In this document: one piece after another, positions 17,995-27,432 of the stretch
How positions within the stretch are numbered: position 1 is the first letter of the stretch
Layout of the letters: every line of letters begins with the position of its first letter
From: Hyphococcus sp.
Lineage (GTDB): Bacteria; Pseudomonadota; Alphaproteobacteria; Caulobacterales; Parvularculaceae
Direction: 5' to 3'
Assembly: GCA_028284345.1 (NCBI GenBank)
Contig: JANQRY010000003.1
Location: 186,001-250,000, forward strand
DNA length: 64,000 nt
Notes under the pieces: generated by a model
Told to the model about the DNA's origin: nothing
Databases searched by the model: none
What the model saw: only the letters and a program-made list of their open reading frames with translations
Program-made: the position numbers and the translations under genes

Positions 17995-18436
17995 CGTAAC
18001 AGCTAAATCGCGCTAATATGCTCTGAGTCTGTGATTCAAATTTGCGCTCGGCGTTTGAATTAGTCGTTGAAGGCCGCTTGAAGTTGATACTACCTAAAAC
18101 CGAAGTAGATAACGGCGTTCATTCGCCCGCTCCGATACTCTCAACGATCACGTTCCATCAGCACCAAATAATCGGGCTCGGTTTATTCAATTGTTGGTGT
18201 TATGGATATTCTGGTTGTATGCTCGATTTTCTTTGTGGGGTATTTTGTACGCTTGCGGGTCGGGTCGTTTGTTTAGACACCCACGAGGCCTGACCCTAAA
18301 GCGAGCGTTAGAAGCTTCAGGGGTGGGCATGAACTCTTCATTAAGATTCAACGTTTGTCACAAGCGACGACTAGTTATTCTTGAACCGAATCCCGAATAT
18401 GCTGAGCAAGCAAACGCCTCACCCAGTAGCCATTGA
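17995..18436. other. Stretch without a supportable gene
   Basis: Short open frames exist here (for example 18042-18293 and 18191-18436) but none has a convincing RBS or protein-like text. The last 200 bp may be the decayed 5' end of the beta-solenoid gene that follows, since the downstream frame reads protein-like from 18437 without a start codon. Confidence 0.4.
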
Positions 18437-18637
18437 GGGATCGATGCGATTGCTCTACGCGACTTAATACTAAAGTACGCATCTGACTATCCAATACCCC
18501 ATGATACAAAAATTCCGTCAGACCTCCTCGAAGAAGCCGAAAAGAATGCACGACTTGGGTACGACCCGGCATATAGCGGGTTATCGATAAATGGTGAGCT
18601 ATGCCTAGACAGCACGGAACTTAAGCGATCAATTCGC

Positions 18638-20176
18638 ATGGAAGGATGCGTATTTCGTGGGCCGGTCCTTCTTAGGCATATCATCAGCCGGACTATTTCA
18701 TTTCGAGGTAGTCGCGTGTTCGAATTGAACGCAAGCGAGGCTGATATCCGTGGTTCACTCTTACTTAGCCAGTTAACCGACGTATCCGATCACGCTGTTG
18801 CTCGTACTCTGCAGAACAACAAACACGTTGGCTCTCGTTTCAGGGCACATAAGCTGATCGACCTAAGCCTCGCGAACGTTACGGGCGACGTTGTTCTATC
18901 GGGTGCTGATATTGGATGTTCACTCGATGGCTCACATGCAGGCACTCTAGCGGAGGGGTGTGCCTTGATGGCGGGAGGATTGAAAGCGAACGCTCTTTGG
19001 ATTGATAGCTCTAGTGTAAATGGGCGGGTCTTCCTCGCCGGCGCCGAGTTAAAAACAATGCTGTCAATTAGAGAAACCGACATTGAGCTTCCGATCGATA
19101 ATTCACAACTCACCGCAGAGCCAAACTCAAAAGGCCGCGCATCGCACCCTGATCTACTCCTTGGAAAGCCTGAGTTTAGGTTTGTTGCTTTAGCAGCAAA
19201 TGACATGACGTTAGGAACCAAACTCTATATCCAAAATTGTCGTGTTCTCGGTCAAGTGCGATTATCTCGCGCAAAAATTGGCGGCGACTGCCTTTTTGAA
19301 AGCAGTCTGTTTTGCTCTCCGTACGTCGCACTTAGGAATCAGTTGGAGGGAGTCGGAATACAGGACCCCGAACAGTCAGTAATGCAATACTTAACCACAA
19401 TGGGTATCGACGATGACAGCCATCATATGGCGTCATTACACGCATCACGAGCCGATATCGGAGGCGGTGTTTTCCTAAATCTAGCAACTAGCTGCGGAGA
19501 GCTTCGATTCAGAAACACACGTATACGTGGTGTTTTGAATGCTCGGGGCGCTTTGCTCATATCCTTGAGATCTATCCAGCTATCGCAGGTCGATTTCGAT
19601 CAAATAAAGCCTCCTAATGGGCAGTCAGTGAGTGGGTTATTGCACGCCGGAGCATCTCAGCTCGAGACCTCGAAAAAGCGATTAGTGTCATCGCAATTGG
19701 ATAAACTCCTATCGGGAATTGCACTCTGCGCGGATCGGGCGGATATCAATAGTAGCGTGTTTTTTGGGCGACAGGACGTGCATGACAGCATTGACCGGAG
19801 AATTCTGTTTCGATCGTATGGTGAAGTTTCGATGCGTCAAACACGAATTGGCGGCTCATTGAGCTGCCGCCACGCCCAAATGGTAGCTGCAGCACTTCCT
19901 ATAGCGGGCCGTACGGCTGAACTAGGCGTGAACGAAATCGGGCAAAAGCATTTTGTCGCTTTGGCGCTGTCAGGTAGCGAGGTCGGCGGAACATTGTTTC
20001 TTTCCGGTGACACGGGCACCCAGTGTTTTAGATCAGAGGGAGAAATTCGATTACGAGGTGCAAAGATAAAAGGTAACATCATCTTTCACAATGGCCGGTT
20101 TTTACACGTACCAATCGAAACTTATGCTCCGAGAAAGCACTTACTCGAGAGTTTTATGAGAGTCGCCCAGTCATAA
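18638..20176 (+). CDS. Beta-solenoid repeat protein, N-terminal part of a split gene
   Basis: 512 aa from the first ATG. The same frame is open from 18437 and that extra 67-codon text is protein-like (e.g. IPHDTKIPSDLLEEAEKNAR, LGYDPAYSGLSINGELCLDS), but contains no ATG, GTG or TTG, so the true start is lost or in another frame. The body is a degenerate parallel beta-helix: units such as ADIRGSLLLS, SVNGRVFLAGAEL, AKIGGDCLFES, ADIGGGVFLN, TRIGGSLSCRHA and AKIKGNIIFH. This resembles proteins often labelled membrane-associated oxidoreductase, a label I do not trust. The frame ends inside the repeat region; the next frame continues it. Probably a pseudogene fragment. Confidence 0.6.
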   Translation: MEGCVFRGPVLLRHIISRTISFRGSRVFELNASEADIRGSLLLSQLTDVSDHAVARTLQNNKHVGSRFRAHKLIDLSLANVTGDVVLSGADIGCSLDGSHAGTLAEGCALMAGGLKANALWIDSSSVNGRVFLAGAELKTMLSIRETDIELPIDNSQLTAEPNSKGRASHPDLLLGKPEFRFVALAANDMTLGTKLYIQNCRVLGQVRLSRAKIGGDCLFESSLFCSPYVALRNQLEGVGIQDPEQSVMQYLTTMGIDDDSHHMASLHASRADIGGGVFLNLATSCGELRFRNTRIRGVLNARGALLISLRSIQLSQVDFDQIKPPNGQSVSGLLHAGASQLETSKKRLVSSQLDKLLSGIALCADRADINSSVFFGRQDVHDSIDRRILFRSYGEVSMRQTRIGGSLSCRHAQMVAAALPIAGRTAELGVNEIGQKHFVALALSGSEVGGTLFLSGDTGTQCFRSEGEIRLRGAKIKGNIIFHNGRFLHVPIETYAPRKHLLESFMRVAQS

Positions 20177-20178
20177 AC

Positions 20179-21219
20179 TTGCGGACAGCAAATGTCGCTG
20201 GCACTATCTTTTTCGCTCCTGATAAGGAGCTATCCGATGAGCAAGAGCGCGCCGGTATTCAGGGAGATAAGTCGGCTTATATCCGTGGCGGCATTGACTT
20301 TCACCTAGCAGAATGTGCGGCGTTGCAAGATTCCGATGCAAGCTGGCCATTCTTTGAACGAACAACATTAGCTTTTTGGCAGTTCGGACGCCCAAAGCAT
20401 CGAGCAAAACGACACGCTGCTGCTTGGCTTCGACTTGATGGTTTCAAATATCGTCTGCTGTCGGGGCCAACACTAAGCTGGAGGGAGCGAACGGAGTGGC
20501 TCAAAATGTCACGGTCAGCGTTCGCCACTAGCGCGGGTTCAAATAAATTTAGTTCGCTACAACCCTATGAACAATTAGCGACCGTTCTTAAATCCCAGGG
20601 TTTTGTTCATGACGCTAGTCGAATTTTGTTTCGGCGAGGCATGCTGGCGTGGAGTCCTGCCTCTACGAGCAAACGAGGCAGTGATCTTGGCGGGCAAATC
20701 ATCGCCTTTCTGCTAAACCCGCTCATTAATTACTTTCGCAAAGTCTCCTATTTTCCGCATCAAGGCGTCATTGCGATATTTGTAATGATTGTTTCTGTGA
20801 ATATCATCTCCCAAGATTTCTATGAACTAGGTCTAATGAGACCTGCCGAGGAGGAGGTGATCATTGGCGAAGACTATGCAAATTTCGGCAAAGTGCCGTT
20901 AGAGATGAGGTTCAATTCGCTGGCATATACGGTAGATCTGATCGTTCCAGGCCTTGATTTTCGCCAAGAGCGGTACTGGATGCCGAAAATCCTTATCTCG
21001 ACTGGACGTCGCCCTATGACGCCCATAGCTACGCCTGATAATATAACATTCAAAGTAAACAATAATCTGAGTAAAAGCGCTCGCAATCGAATCACCATTT
21101 ATAATAATTCCTACGCGCCGTATTTCGTTGAATTTTTCGCGCGAGTACTTGGCTGGATTTGGTTTTCCGTCACCATCTTAGGGTATACCGGTATTCTAAG
21201 GCCCGATCGTGAGGTATAG
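20179..21219 (+). CDS. C-terminal part of the split beta-solenoid membrane protein
   Basis: 346 aa if translated from TTG 20179, but the frame is open upstream from about 20077, reading RPVINLRTANVAGTIFF, one more solenoid unit. It therefore continues the previous gene after a -1 shift. Then come RTTLAFWQFGR, a conserved LQPYEQLATVLKSQGFVHDA segment typical of the C-terminus of this family, one membrane helix (GVIAIFVMIVSVNIIS) and a second near the end (ARVLGWIWFSVTILGYTGIL). No catalytic motif is visible. An anchored surface or envelope scaffold is the best guess. Confidence 0.6.
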   Translation: MRTANVAGTIFFAPDKELSDEQERAGIQGDKSAYIRGGIDFHLAECAALQDSDASWPFFERTTLAFWQFGRPKHRAKRHAAAWLRLDGFKYRLLSGPTLSWRERTEWLKMSRSAFATSAGSNKFSSLQPYEQLATVLKSQGFVHDASRILFRRGMLAWSPASTSKRGSDLGGQIIAFLLNPLINYFRKVSYFPHQGVIAIFVMIVSVNIISQDFYELGLMRPAEEEVIIGEDYANFGKVPLEMRFNSLAYTVDLIVPGLDFRQERYWMPKILISTGRRPMTPIATPDNITFKVNNNLSKSARNRITIYNNSYAPYFVEFFARVLGWIWFSVTILGYTGILRPDREV

Positions 21220-21494
21220 CGTGTTGGAACAAGTTTGTTGATTGGATGCTTTTACCGCCGAATTACCCACAAAACCGAGTCATTCGGTCCAGAAGTAGGA
21301 GTCGGAGGATCAAGTAATTTCGTTCAGTGAAAGGATGAGCTAAATCAACAGTACGTTCAATTGATTGTTGCCGCTTACGCTAAAACGCTGTCGCAAAATC
21401 GATCAATTGATCAAACCGTCAGTATGTGCTTGATAATCCGTATCAGTCTAATCACGTCCATCAGTACCCAAACCGCTTCTGCAAATTGCAGTGG

Positions 21495-21513
21495 CGGTAT
21501 TTTTGTCGGTATA
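21495..21513 (+). promoter_or_regulatory. Pair of GGTAT repeats near the right att site
   Basis: CGGTATT (21495) and CGGTATA (21507) are 12 bp apart and lie about 65 bp left of the putative attR, the same spacing and orientation as near the other att-like sites. The rest of 21220-21575 is AT-rich and holds no gene I can support. Confidence 0.35.
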
Positions 21514-21575
21514 TCGTCCGACTGCAAATTTTTTAAGAGATTGATTTCAAATAACTATTCTCCACGCGCGATTCC

Positions 21576-21590
21576 TCTCCTGGCACCACT
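21576..21590 (+). other. Putative attR
   Basis: TCTCCTGGCACCACT matches the tRNA-Leu 3' end (4853-4868) except for one deleted G. It marks the change from AT-rich foreign DNA to the GC-rich chromosome. Confidence 0.55.
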
Positions 21591-21665
21591 CAGCCCCCGG
21601 GTTACACCCCCAGGCGCCTTTCGCTCATCGCCGGCAAACGCAAACGCCCAACGTCTCCTTGTCGG

Positions 21666-21764
21666 TCACGCCAGCAGCGACAGGCCTAGCAGGATCTGTA
21701 CGGCGCAGGTGACGACGCCGAGCATCACGAGGCTGCCGGCGATAAATTCGATTGCGCGTTCCAT
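21666..21764 (-). CDS. Small single-pass membrane protein
   Basis: 32 aa. A strong RBS (AAAGGAGAA) sits 7 bp before the ATG on the minus strand. After a short charged start (MERAIEF) almost the whole product is one hydrophobic helix (IAGSLVMLGVVTCAVQILLG). Too short for family assignment. It lies between the element boundary and the histidine kinase, divergent from it. Supported by RBS and composition only. Confidence 0.5.
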   Translation of the reverse strand: MERAIEFIAGSLVMLGVVTCAVQILLGLSLLA

Positions 21765-21965
21765 GGCTGTTCTCCTTTTCGTTTTCGCATGATCGCGTTG
21801 TTTTCTGGCGGTCTCCGCCGCCGTTGAAGGGCGGGTGGAATAGCCGCGCCCGCGCGGCATGGCCGCTTGCGATTGGCGGCCGTCGATGCTGCAATTCGCC
21901 TCGGGCCGTGCCTAACTTTTGGCATGGGCGCGATGGCGCGGTTTGGCGGATGCGCTGACGAGGCG

Positions 21966-23108
21966 ATGAGCGACAATAAAAGCCATATGATCGACCAGGA
22001 TCATCTTAGGGAGATGATCGAGGTGATTTCGGGCGAGCTCGAACTGCGGCCCCTGCTCACCACGATTGTCCAGAAGGCGTGCGAACTGTTGCGCGCCGAC
22101 CGCGGGTCCATCGGCCTCGTCAAAGCAGGCGAAAATCTCGTCAGGATTGAAGCGGTCTACAAAATGCCGCCGGGCGAGCTCGGCTCGACGGCGCGTCCCG
22201 GCGAGGGGCTCGCCGGCGTGGTGTTGCGCGATCGGAAACCGGTACTGCTGGGGCGCTATGGCGAAGCACCCGCCCGGCCCCTTGGCGGCATGGACGAGGA
22301 CAGCGTCGTCGGCATGCCGATCCTGTGGCGCGGCGAACTGATCGGCACGTTCGGCATCGGCGCCGGACCGCCGAAGCGGTTTGGCGACAATGATCTCATC
22401 GCGCTGGAAATGTTCGCGCGACACGCCGCGATCGCGATTCACAACGCCCGATCCTATGAGCGCGACAAGAAATACGCCGCGCTTCAAGAGCGCCAGCGGC
22501 TGGCGCGCGACCTGCACGATAATGTCAGCCAACTGATCTTTTCCATGTCGATGGTCGCCCAGTCCGTCGGCGCCGGGTTTTCAAAAAGCCGCGCCGAGGG
22601 CGAAGCGCGCATCGCCCGCCTGATCGAAATCACCGGCCTCGCCCAAACCGAAATGAAAGCGCTGCTCGCGGAATTGCACGGGCCGAGCGACGAAGAAGGC
22701 TCGATGGCGGAGCTTGCGCGCCGCGCGGGCCTCGCCGCGGCGCTGCGCCGTCACGCCGAACTCGCCGCGCCCGAAGGCGCCGCCATCCTCGTCGACGTTC
22801 CGGATGATGACAGTTTGCCCCCGCGCCAGCGCGAAGCGCTGTTGCGCATCGCCCAGGAAGCCATGGCCAACGCCATTCGTCATGGCGGGGCGCAAAGTGT
22901 TACATTCTCACTGACGCAGGCCGCGGACGCCATACGCTTCGCCGTTACCGACGACGGCGGCGGTCTTGACGCGAAAACGCCGAGCGGGTCGGCGCATATG
23001 GGGCTGTCAAGCATGAAGACGCGCGCCTGCGCCGTTGGTGGGACCCTGGCGGTCAAAAATCGCGCGAGCGGCGGCGTTTGCGTTGAGGTCGCCCTGCCGG
23101 CGCTGTAG
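21966..23108 (+). CDS. GAF-domain sensor histidine kinase (NarX/LiaS type)
   Basis: 380 aa from ATG 21966; the longer open frame upstream is not protein-like. Residues from about 15 to 170 form a GAF domain (LRPLLTTIVQKACELLRADR, GEGLAGVVLRDRKPV). The HisKA_3 box LARDLHDNVSQLIFSMSM carries the phospho-accepting histidine. The HATPase domain has the N box (RIAQEAMANAIRHGGA) and G box (TDDGGGL, GLSSMKTRA). No transmembrane helix is seen, so it is cytoplasmic and senses an internal signal. It pairs with the response regulator 22 bp downstream. Confidence 0.9.
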   Translation: MSDNKSHMIDQDHLREMIEVISGELELRPLLTTIVQKACELLRADRGSIGLVKAGENLVRIEAVYKMPPGELGSTARPGEGLAGVVLRDRKPVLLGRYGEAPARPLGGMDEDSVVGMPILWRGELIGTFGIGAGPPKRFGDNDLIALEMFARHAAIAIHNARSYERDKKYAALQERQRLARDLHDNVSQLIFSMSMVAQSVGAGFSKSRAEGEARIARLIEITGLAQTEMKALLAELHGPSDEEGSMAELARRAGLAAALRRHAELAAPEGAAILVDVPDDDSLPPRQREALLRIAQEAMANAIRHGGAQSVTFSLTQAADAIRFAVTDDGGGLDAKTPSGSAHMGLSSMKTRACAVGGTLAVKNRASGGVCVEVALPAL

Positions 23109-23130
23109 ACTATGCGCCGGGAGGGAATGG

Positions 23131-23778
23131 ATGACACGGGAATCGAATGCGATTCGCGTTGTGATCGCGGACGACCACGCCATCGTCCGCGAAGGGCTCC
23201 GTACTCTGTTAAGCGACGAGCCGGACATCGACCTGATCGGCGAAGCCGGCGACGGCGAAGAGGCCGTCGCGCTTGTCGGCCGGGAAACGCCGGATGTCGT
23301 TTTGATGGACATCGCGATGCCCGCCCTTGACGGCGTCGCCGCCGCCGAACGCATCCGCAAGGCCGGATGGCCGACGCGGGTTATCCTGCTGACCAGCGCC
23401 ATCGGCGATGAATTGCGCCTGCAGGAGGCCCTCGACGCCGGCGTCATCGGATATCTTTTAAAAGACGTTTCCCGCGACGAGCTGATCCGCGCCATCCGGA
23501 GCGCCCATGGCGGCGCCCCCGCCTTTCATCCCGCCGTACAAAAACAATTGCTGCGCCGCGCCGCCGGCGAGCGCTTTCCCCATGAGGATTTAACGCCCCG
23601 GGAACTCGACATTCTGAAAGAAATCGCCCGCGGGAAATCGAACAAGTCCATCGCGTATGAACTTGGCCTCACCGAAGGCACGGTGAAGGGATATGTCTCA
23701 ACCGTCTTGTCAAAGCTCGGCGTCAACGACCGGACTCAAGCCGCGCTCTACGCCGTCAAGAACGGGCTGGTCGGGTGA
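23131..23778 (+). CDS. LuxR/NarL-family response regulator
   Basis: 215 aa. ATG 23131 follows a GGGAGGGAATGG RBS; the open frame upstream overlaps the kinase. The receiver domain has the acidic pair in VIADDHAIVREGL, phosphorylatable D in DVVLMDIAMP, and the T/K switch in LTSA...YLLKDVS. The C-terminal LuxR HTH reads LTPRELDILKEIARGKSNKS and TEGTVKGYVSTVLSKLGV. It should be phosphorylated by the adjacent GAF kinase and act as a transcription factor. Targets are not evident. Confidence 0.93.
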   Translation: MTRESNAIRVVIADDHAIVREGLRTLLSDEPDIDLIGEAGDGEEAVALVGRETPDVVLMDIAMPALDGVAAAERIRKAGWPTRVILLTSAIGDELRLQEALDAGVIGYLLKDVSRDELIRAIRSAHGGAPAFHPAVQKQLLRRAAGERFPHEDLTPRELDILKEIARGKSNKSIAYELGLTEGTVKGYVSTVLSKLGVNDRTQAALYAVKNGLVG

Positions 23779-23803
23779 CGAGCGACGGAGTGTGTAGCCG
23801 GCG

Positions 23804-25420
23804 TCAACTCGCCAGCTTGTAGTCCTTGAACATTTTCCGGAGTTCGGTTTTCAAGACCTTGCCGGTGGCGCCGAGGGGGATGGCCTCGACGAATTCGACC
23901 GCATCGGGCCAGGCGATTTTGTCGAGCTTCGGTTTGACGAATTCAATGATGTCGTCCGGCGACGGATCCTCGCCCTCCTGCTTGACGACAATCAGAAGCG
24001 GACGCTCCTGCCATTTCGGGTGATAGACGCCGATGACGCCGGCCTGGGCGACGCCGGGATGGAGCATGGCGGCGTTTTCGATATCGATGGACGAGACCCA
24101 TTCGCCGCCGGTCTTGATGACGTCTTTCGAACGGTCCGTAATCTGCAAAAACCCCTCCGGGTGAATGATGGCGACGTCGCCGGTGTCGAACCAGCCGTCT
24201 TCGGTCAGCGTCGGTTCCGTCGCCTTGTAATAGTCGCTGACGATCGAGGGCCCGCGAACCTGCAGATTGCCGTCGGACTTGCCGTCATGGGCCAGCGTCG
24301 CGCCATCCTCCCCGACAATGCGCATATCGACATATGGAAGCGAACGGCCTGCATACAGTTGATAGGGAATGCGTTCATCAAGGGGCAGCTTTGCGATATG
24401 CGGCGGCAATTTCCCGACCGTGCCCACCGGCGACATTTCCGTCATGCCCCAGCCCTGCACGAGACTGACGCCATAGCTTTCGAAACCGCGGATCAGCGAT
24501 TCCGGCAGGGCCGATCCGCCGGAAAGTCCGGCCCTCAGAGTCGACAGTTTCTTACCGGTCTTTTCGAGATACTGCAGCAGGCCTAACCAAACCGTCGGCA
24601 CCCCGGCGGAATAGGTGACCTTCTCGCTCTCGAACAATTCATAGAGCCCTTCGCCGTCAAGGCGCGGGCCCGGGAACACCTGCGTCACGCCGGTCAAAAG
24701 ACACGTATACGGCGTATTCCATGCGTTGACGTGGAACATCGGCACCACGGGCAGAAAAACGTCGCCCTCCGTGAGGCCAAGCGCCGAGGGCAAACCGCTC
24801 GCAAACGCCTGCAGCACCAGCGCGCGATGCGAATAAACGACGCCTTTCGGGTCGCCGGTCGTGCCGGACGTGTAACACATGGTGACGGCGGTGTTTTCAT
24901 CAAACTCCGGCCAGTCGATCGCGTCCGCCTCGCCGGCGATGAATTCTTCATAGAGCGTCGCGCCTTTGGCGGCGTCGCCGGCGCCGGCCTCGTCGGAGAG
25001 GACGAAATAGTCTTTGACGGTTTTCAGGTGCGGGCGCATGGCCGCGACGAGCGGCGCGAAGGTCGTGTCGTAAAAAAGGTACGCGTCCTCCGCATGGTTG
25101 ATGACGAAGGTCGCGTTTTCCGGTCCGAGACGGGGATTGACCGTATGCAGCACCGCGCCGAGGCCGCCGACGGCGTAGTACATTTCAAACTGACGATAGG
25201 TGTTCCAGCCGATCACGCCGATGCGGTCGCCACGCTTGACGCCGGCTTTGGCGAGCGCGTTGGCGAGCTGGGCGATGCGCCGGGCGGAATCAGCAATCGT
25301 ATAGCGGTGGATCGCGCCTTCCACCGTTCGCGTCACGATCGGGACATGAGCGTAATTCCGCACAGCGTGTTTCAGGATATCGGTCGTCAACAGCGGCCGA
25401 TCCATCATCAGTCCCATCAT
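23804..25420 (-). CDS. Acyl-CoA synthetase (fatty-acid--CoA ligase)
   Basis: 538 aa, ANL superfamily; activates a carboxylic acid with ATP to an acyl-adenylate and then to acyl-CoA. The P-loop-like motif [16 protein letters not shown] is complete, followed by [11 protein letters not shown], the hinge region [20 protein letters not shown] and the C-terminal catalytic lysine in [15 protein letters not shown]. It resembles medium/long-chain fatty-acid ligases in size and motifs. RBS AGGGAGGAC lies before the ATG pair. It converges with the response regulator. Confidence 0.92.
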   Translation of the reverse strand: MMGLMMDRPLLTTDILKHAVRNYAHVPIVTRTVEGAIHRYTIADSARRIAQLANALAKAGVKRGDRIGVIGWNTYRQFEMYYAVGGLGAVLHTVNPRLGPENATFVINHAEDAYLFYDTTFAPLVAAMRPHLKTVKDYFVLSDEAGAGDAAKGATLYEEFIAGEADAIDWPEFDENTAVTMCYTSGTTGDPKGVVYSHRALVLQAFASGLPSALGLTEGDVFLPVVPMFHVNAWNTPYTCLLTGVTQVFPGPRLDGEGLYELFESEKVTYSAGVPTVWLGLLQYLEKTGKKLSTLRAGLSGGSALPESLIRGFESYGVSLVQGWGMTEMSPVGTVGKLPPHIAKLPLDERIPYQLYAGRSLPYVDMRIVGEDGATLAHDGKSDGNLQVRGPSIVSDYYKATEPTLTEDGWFDTGDVAIIHPEGFLQITDRSKDVIKTGGEWVSSIDIENAAMLHPGVAQAGVIGVYHPKWQERPLLIVVKQEGEDPSPDDIIEFVKPKLDKIAWPDAVEFVEAIPLGATGKVLKTELRKMFKDYKLAS

Positions 25421-25497
25421 CGCCTATTGTCCTCCCTGTCGGATATGATTGTTTTGCTTATCCAATCCTGTCGGGGCCCGCGCGTCAAACCGAAACG

Positions 25498-26733
25498 TCA
25501 GCGGTTCGCAATAATCTCCGCCAGGATGGCGCTGGGGCGCGGCGCGGGCGGGAAATCTTCGCTGATCCACGCCGCTTCGGCGGCGGCGAGAATTTCCGCA
25601 ACCTCCGGACCCGGTTTGACGCCGAAAGCGACGACGTCCTTGCCGGAGAAGGGCGACAGCGGCGGGGTCCACGCCTCTGCGATGGCAAAGAGGCGCGCAT
25701 GCTCCTTTGCATTGATCGCTTCATGGGATGCGGCGACGGCAATGGCGTCAAAAAATATGTCGCGGCCAAGCTCATAGATCAGGACACGGACGGCTTTCTC
25801 GTCAACCTCCGGCTTGACGGCGCCCGCGCCCTTGAGCGCGGCGGTCCGCATCGCTTTTTCCGCATTCGACAGGCGCAACGCCGCGCCAATCCCCTCGCCG
25901 GCCTCGCCGAACAGCGAAGCCAGCACGATGGGCGACGCGGCGCCCGGGGCGAGGTCCTTGATGCGCGCAACGGCGCCGATCTTCGCCGGCGCCGCCCAGA
26001 TTTTCTCAAGGACGCCGCTCTGGATCATGCCGTCAAGCGCGAATACCGCGCGCGGCAGGGAGAGGATCGCCATAAATTCCGCGCCGACCCGCTCCGCTGA
26101 CAGGGTCGAAACGCCGTCTTTCAAATGGGTCACGGCGACCATGCCGTCCCGGTCGAAAGCCGGCGCAAAGCGGGCGCTGAAGCGAAAGAACCGCAAGATG
26201 CGCAAATAGTCTTCGCGAATGCGCTGTTCCGCGTCGCCGATGAACCGCACGGTTTTGGTTTTGATGTCGGCGAGCCCGCCCGTGGGATCGAACAGAAAAC
26301 CGTCCGGCGTCAGATAAATCGCATTCACCGTAAAATCGCGCCGCGCCGCATCGACCGCCCAGTCTTTCGTGAAGGCGACGCTCGCGCGCCGGCCGTCCGT
26401 TGAGATGTCGGCGCGCAGGGTCGTCGCCTCGACGCCCTGATGATCGGCGATGATCGTCACCGTGCCGTGGTCGATCCCCGTGGGCGCGGCGCGCAGGCCC
26501 GCCGCTTCGACGGCGGCGATGATTTCGGCCGGCGTCAGCGTGGTGGCGATGTCGAAATCCTTGGGCGTTTCGCCCAAGAGCGCGTCGCGCACGCAGCCGC
26601 CGACAAAGCGCGCGCCGCCGGGCGCGGCGCGTTCGAGCGCGGCAATGACGGTTTTGAGATGCGGCTTTTCAAGCCAGGCGAAAGCGTCCCGCTGCGCGCC
26701 GGTCAAGGCGACGAGGCCCGCGCCGGCGCTCAC
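25498..26733 (-). CDS. cca: CCA tRNA nucleotidyltransferase / poly(A) polymerase family
   Basis: 411 aa. The head domain shows FVGGCVRDALLGETPKDFDIAT, with the GG motif and DxD metal site of class II nucleotidyltransferases, then RRDFTVNAIYLT and the RNA-binding segment RIREDYLRILRFFRFSARF. It adds or repairs the CCA end of tRNAs. Its ATG overlaps the stop of the NUDIX gene by 4 bp, forming a pair common in alphaproteobacteria. Confidence 0.93.
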   Translation of the reverse strand: MSAGAGLVALTGAQRDAFAWLEKPHLKTVIAALERAAPGGARFVGGCVRDALLGETPKDFDIATTLTPAEIIAAVEAAGLRAAPTGIDHGTVTIIADHQGVEATTLRADISTDGRRASVAFTKDWAVDAARRDFTVNAIYLTPDGFLFDPTGGLADIKTKTVRFIGDAEQRIREDYLRILRFFRFSARFAPAFDRDGMVAVTHLKDGVSTLSAERVGAEFMAILSLPRAVFALDGMIQSGVLEKIWAAPAKIGAVARIKDLAPGAASPIVLASLFGEAGEGIGAALRLSNAEKAMRTAALKGAGAVKPEVDEKAVRVLIYELGRDIFFDAIAVAASHEAINAKEHARLFAIAEAWTPPLSPFSGKDVVAFGVKPGPEVAEILAAAEAAWISEDFPPAPRPSAILAEIIANR

Positions 26734-27389
26734 GACGGCCCGTCCTCATCCTGCAACACATCGAGAAGCGTGCGCAGGATGCCGGCCGTCAGGCCCCAGA
26801 TATGAAACCGGTCATAGGGCGCGGCGAACATATTGTAGGTGACGTTTTGATGTGTGCGTTGCTCAGTGCGGTGATTGTCCGGGTTGGCGAAAAACGCCAG
26901 CGGCGCTTCGAACACTTCATCGACCTCGCGCGGACAAGGCCGGATATCGGCGGCCGGATCAACAATGCCGACAATCGGCGTCACGGCGAAACCGAGCCCG
27001 CCCTGATGAACGCCGAGCCGTCCGACCACATCGACCGCGTCGGGCGGGATGTTCACTTCCTCATGGGCCTCGCGCAGCGCCGTCGCCTCGCGGTTGGCGT
27101 CCGTCTTTTCCACCTTGCCGCCGGGGAAGCTGATCTGGCCTGCATGGGACGGCATGTCGTTTGAGCGAACGGTAAAAAGAACCGTTGCCCCGCCCGCGCG
27201 CGGGATGATCGGCACGAGCACCGCCGCGTCCTTGCGAATGTCGCTCCAGCGGCTTTCAAACAGCTTGTCGCCGATGAGATGGGGGTTCATTTGCCGGAAG
27301 TGATCGCGCACGCGCTGCGCCGAGGCGCGATGGAGGTTCGCCTCGATGCGGGCGCGCAAAGCCGCCGTTGAGTCCTGTCCTTCAAACAC
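26730..27389 (-). CDS. NUDIX hydrolase, CoA pyrophosphatase type
   Basis: 219 aa from GTG 27389; the open frame continues upstream but there it overlaps the DUF1285 gene. An ATA at the DUF1285 stop would be an alternative but is unlikely. The NUDIX box is GKVEKTDANREATALREAHEEVNI, close to Gx5Ex7REUxEExGU, preceded by HAGQISFPGG, the UPF0035 signature of CoA/acyl-CoA diphosphatases (NudL/PCD1-like). It probably hydrolyses CoA derivatives to phosphopantetheine and 3',5'-ADP. Start position is uncertain. Confidence 0.85.
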   Translation of the reverse strand: MFEGQDSTAALRARIEANLHRASAQRVRDHFRQMNPHLIGDKLFESRWSDIRKDAAVLVPIIPRAGGATVLFTVRSNDMPSHAGQISFPGGKVEKTDANREATALREAHEEVNIPPDAVDVVGRLGVHQGGLGFAVTPIVGIVDPAADIRPCPREVDEVFEAPLAFFANPDNHRTEQRTHQNVTYNMFAAPYDRFHIWGLTAGILRTLLDVLQDEDGPS

Positions 27390-27432
27390 GCGCGTCGCCT
27401 TGTCCTCGCCCTGCTCGTTTTCCGGCCTCTCT

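Noticed and set aside
18042-18436. Short ORFs in the 3.7-kb segment
   Set aside because: Hydrophobic and cysteine-rich nonsense-like text, no RBS, and no support beyond an open frame.
21361-21792. 143-aa plus-strand ORF across the attR region
   Set aside because: Text is low-quality, it spans the attR-like site and overlaps the better-supported minus-strand peptide; no RBS.
24731-25777. 348-aa plus-strand ORF opposite the acyl-CoA ligase and cca
   Set aside because: A shadow of GC-rich minus-strand genes; rich in H, R and G and lacking motifs.
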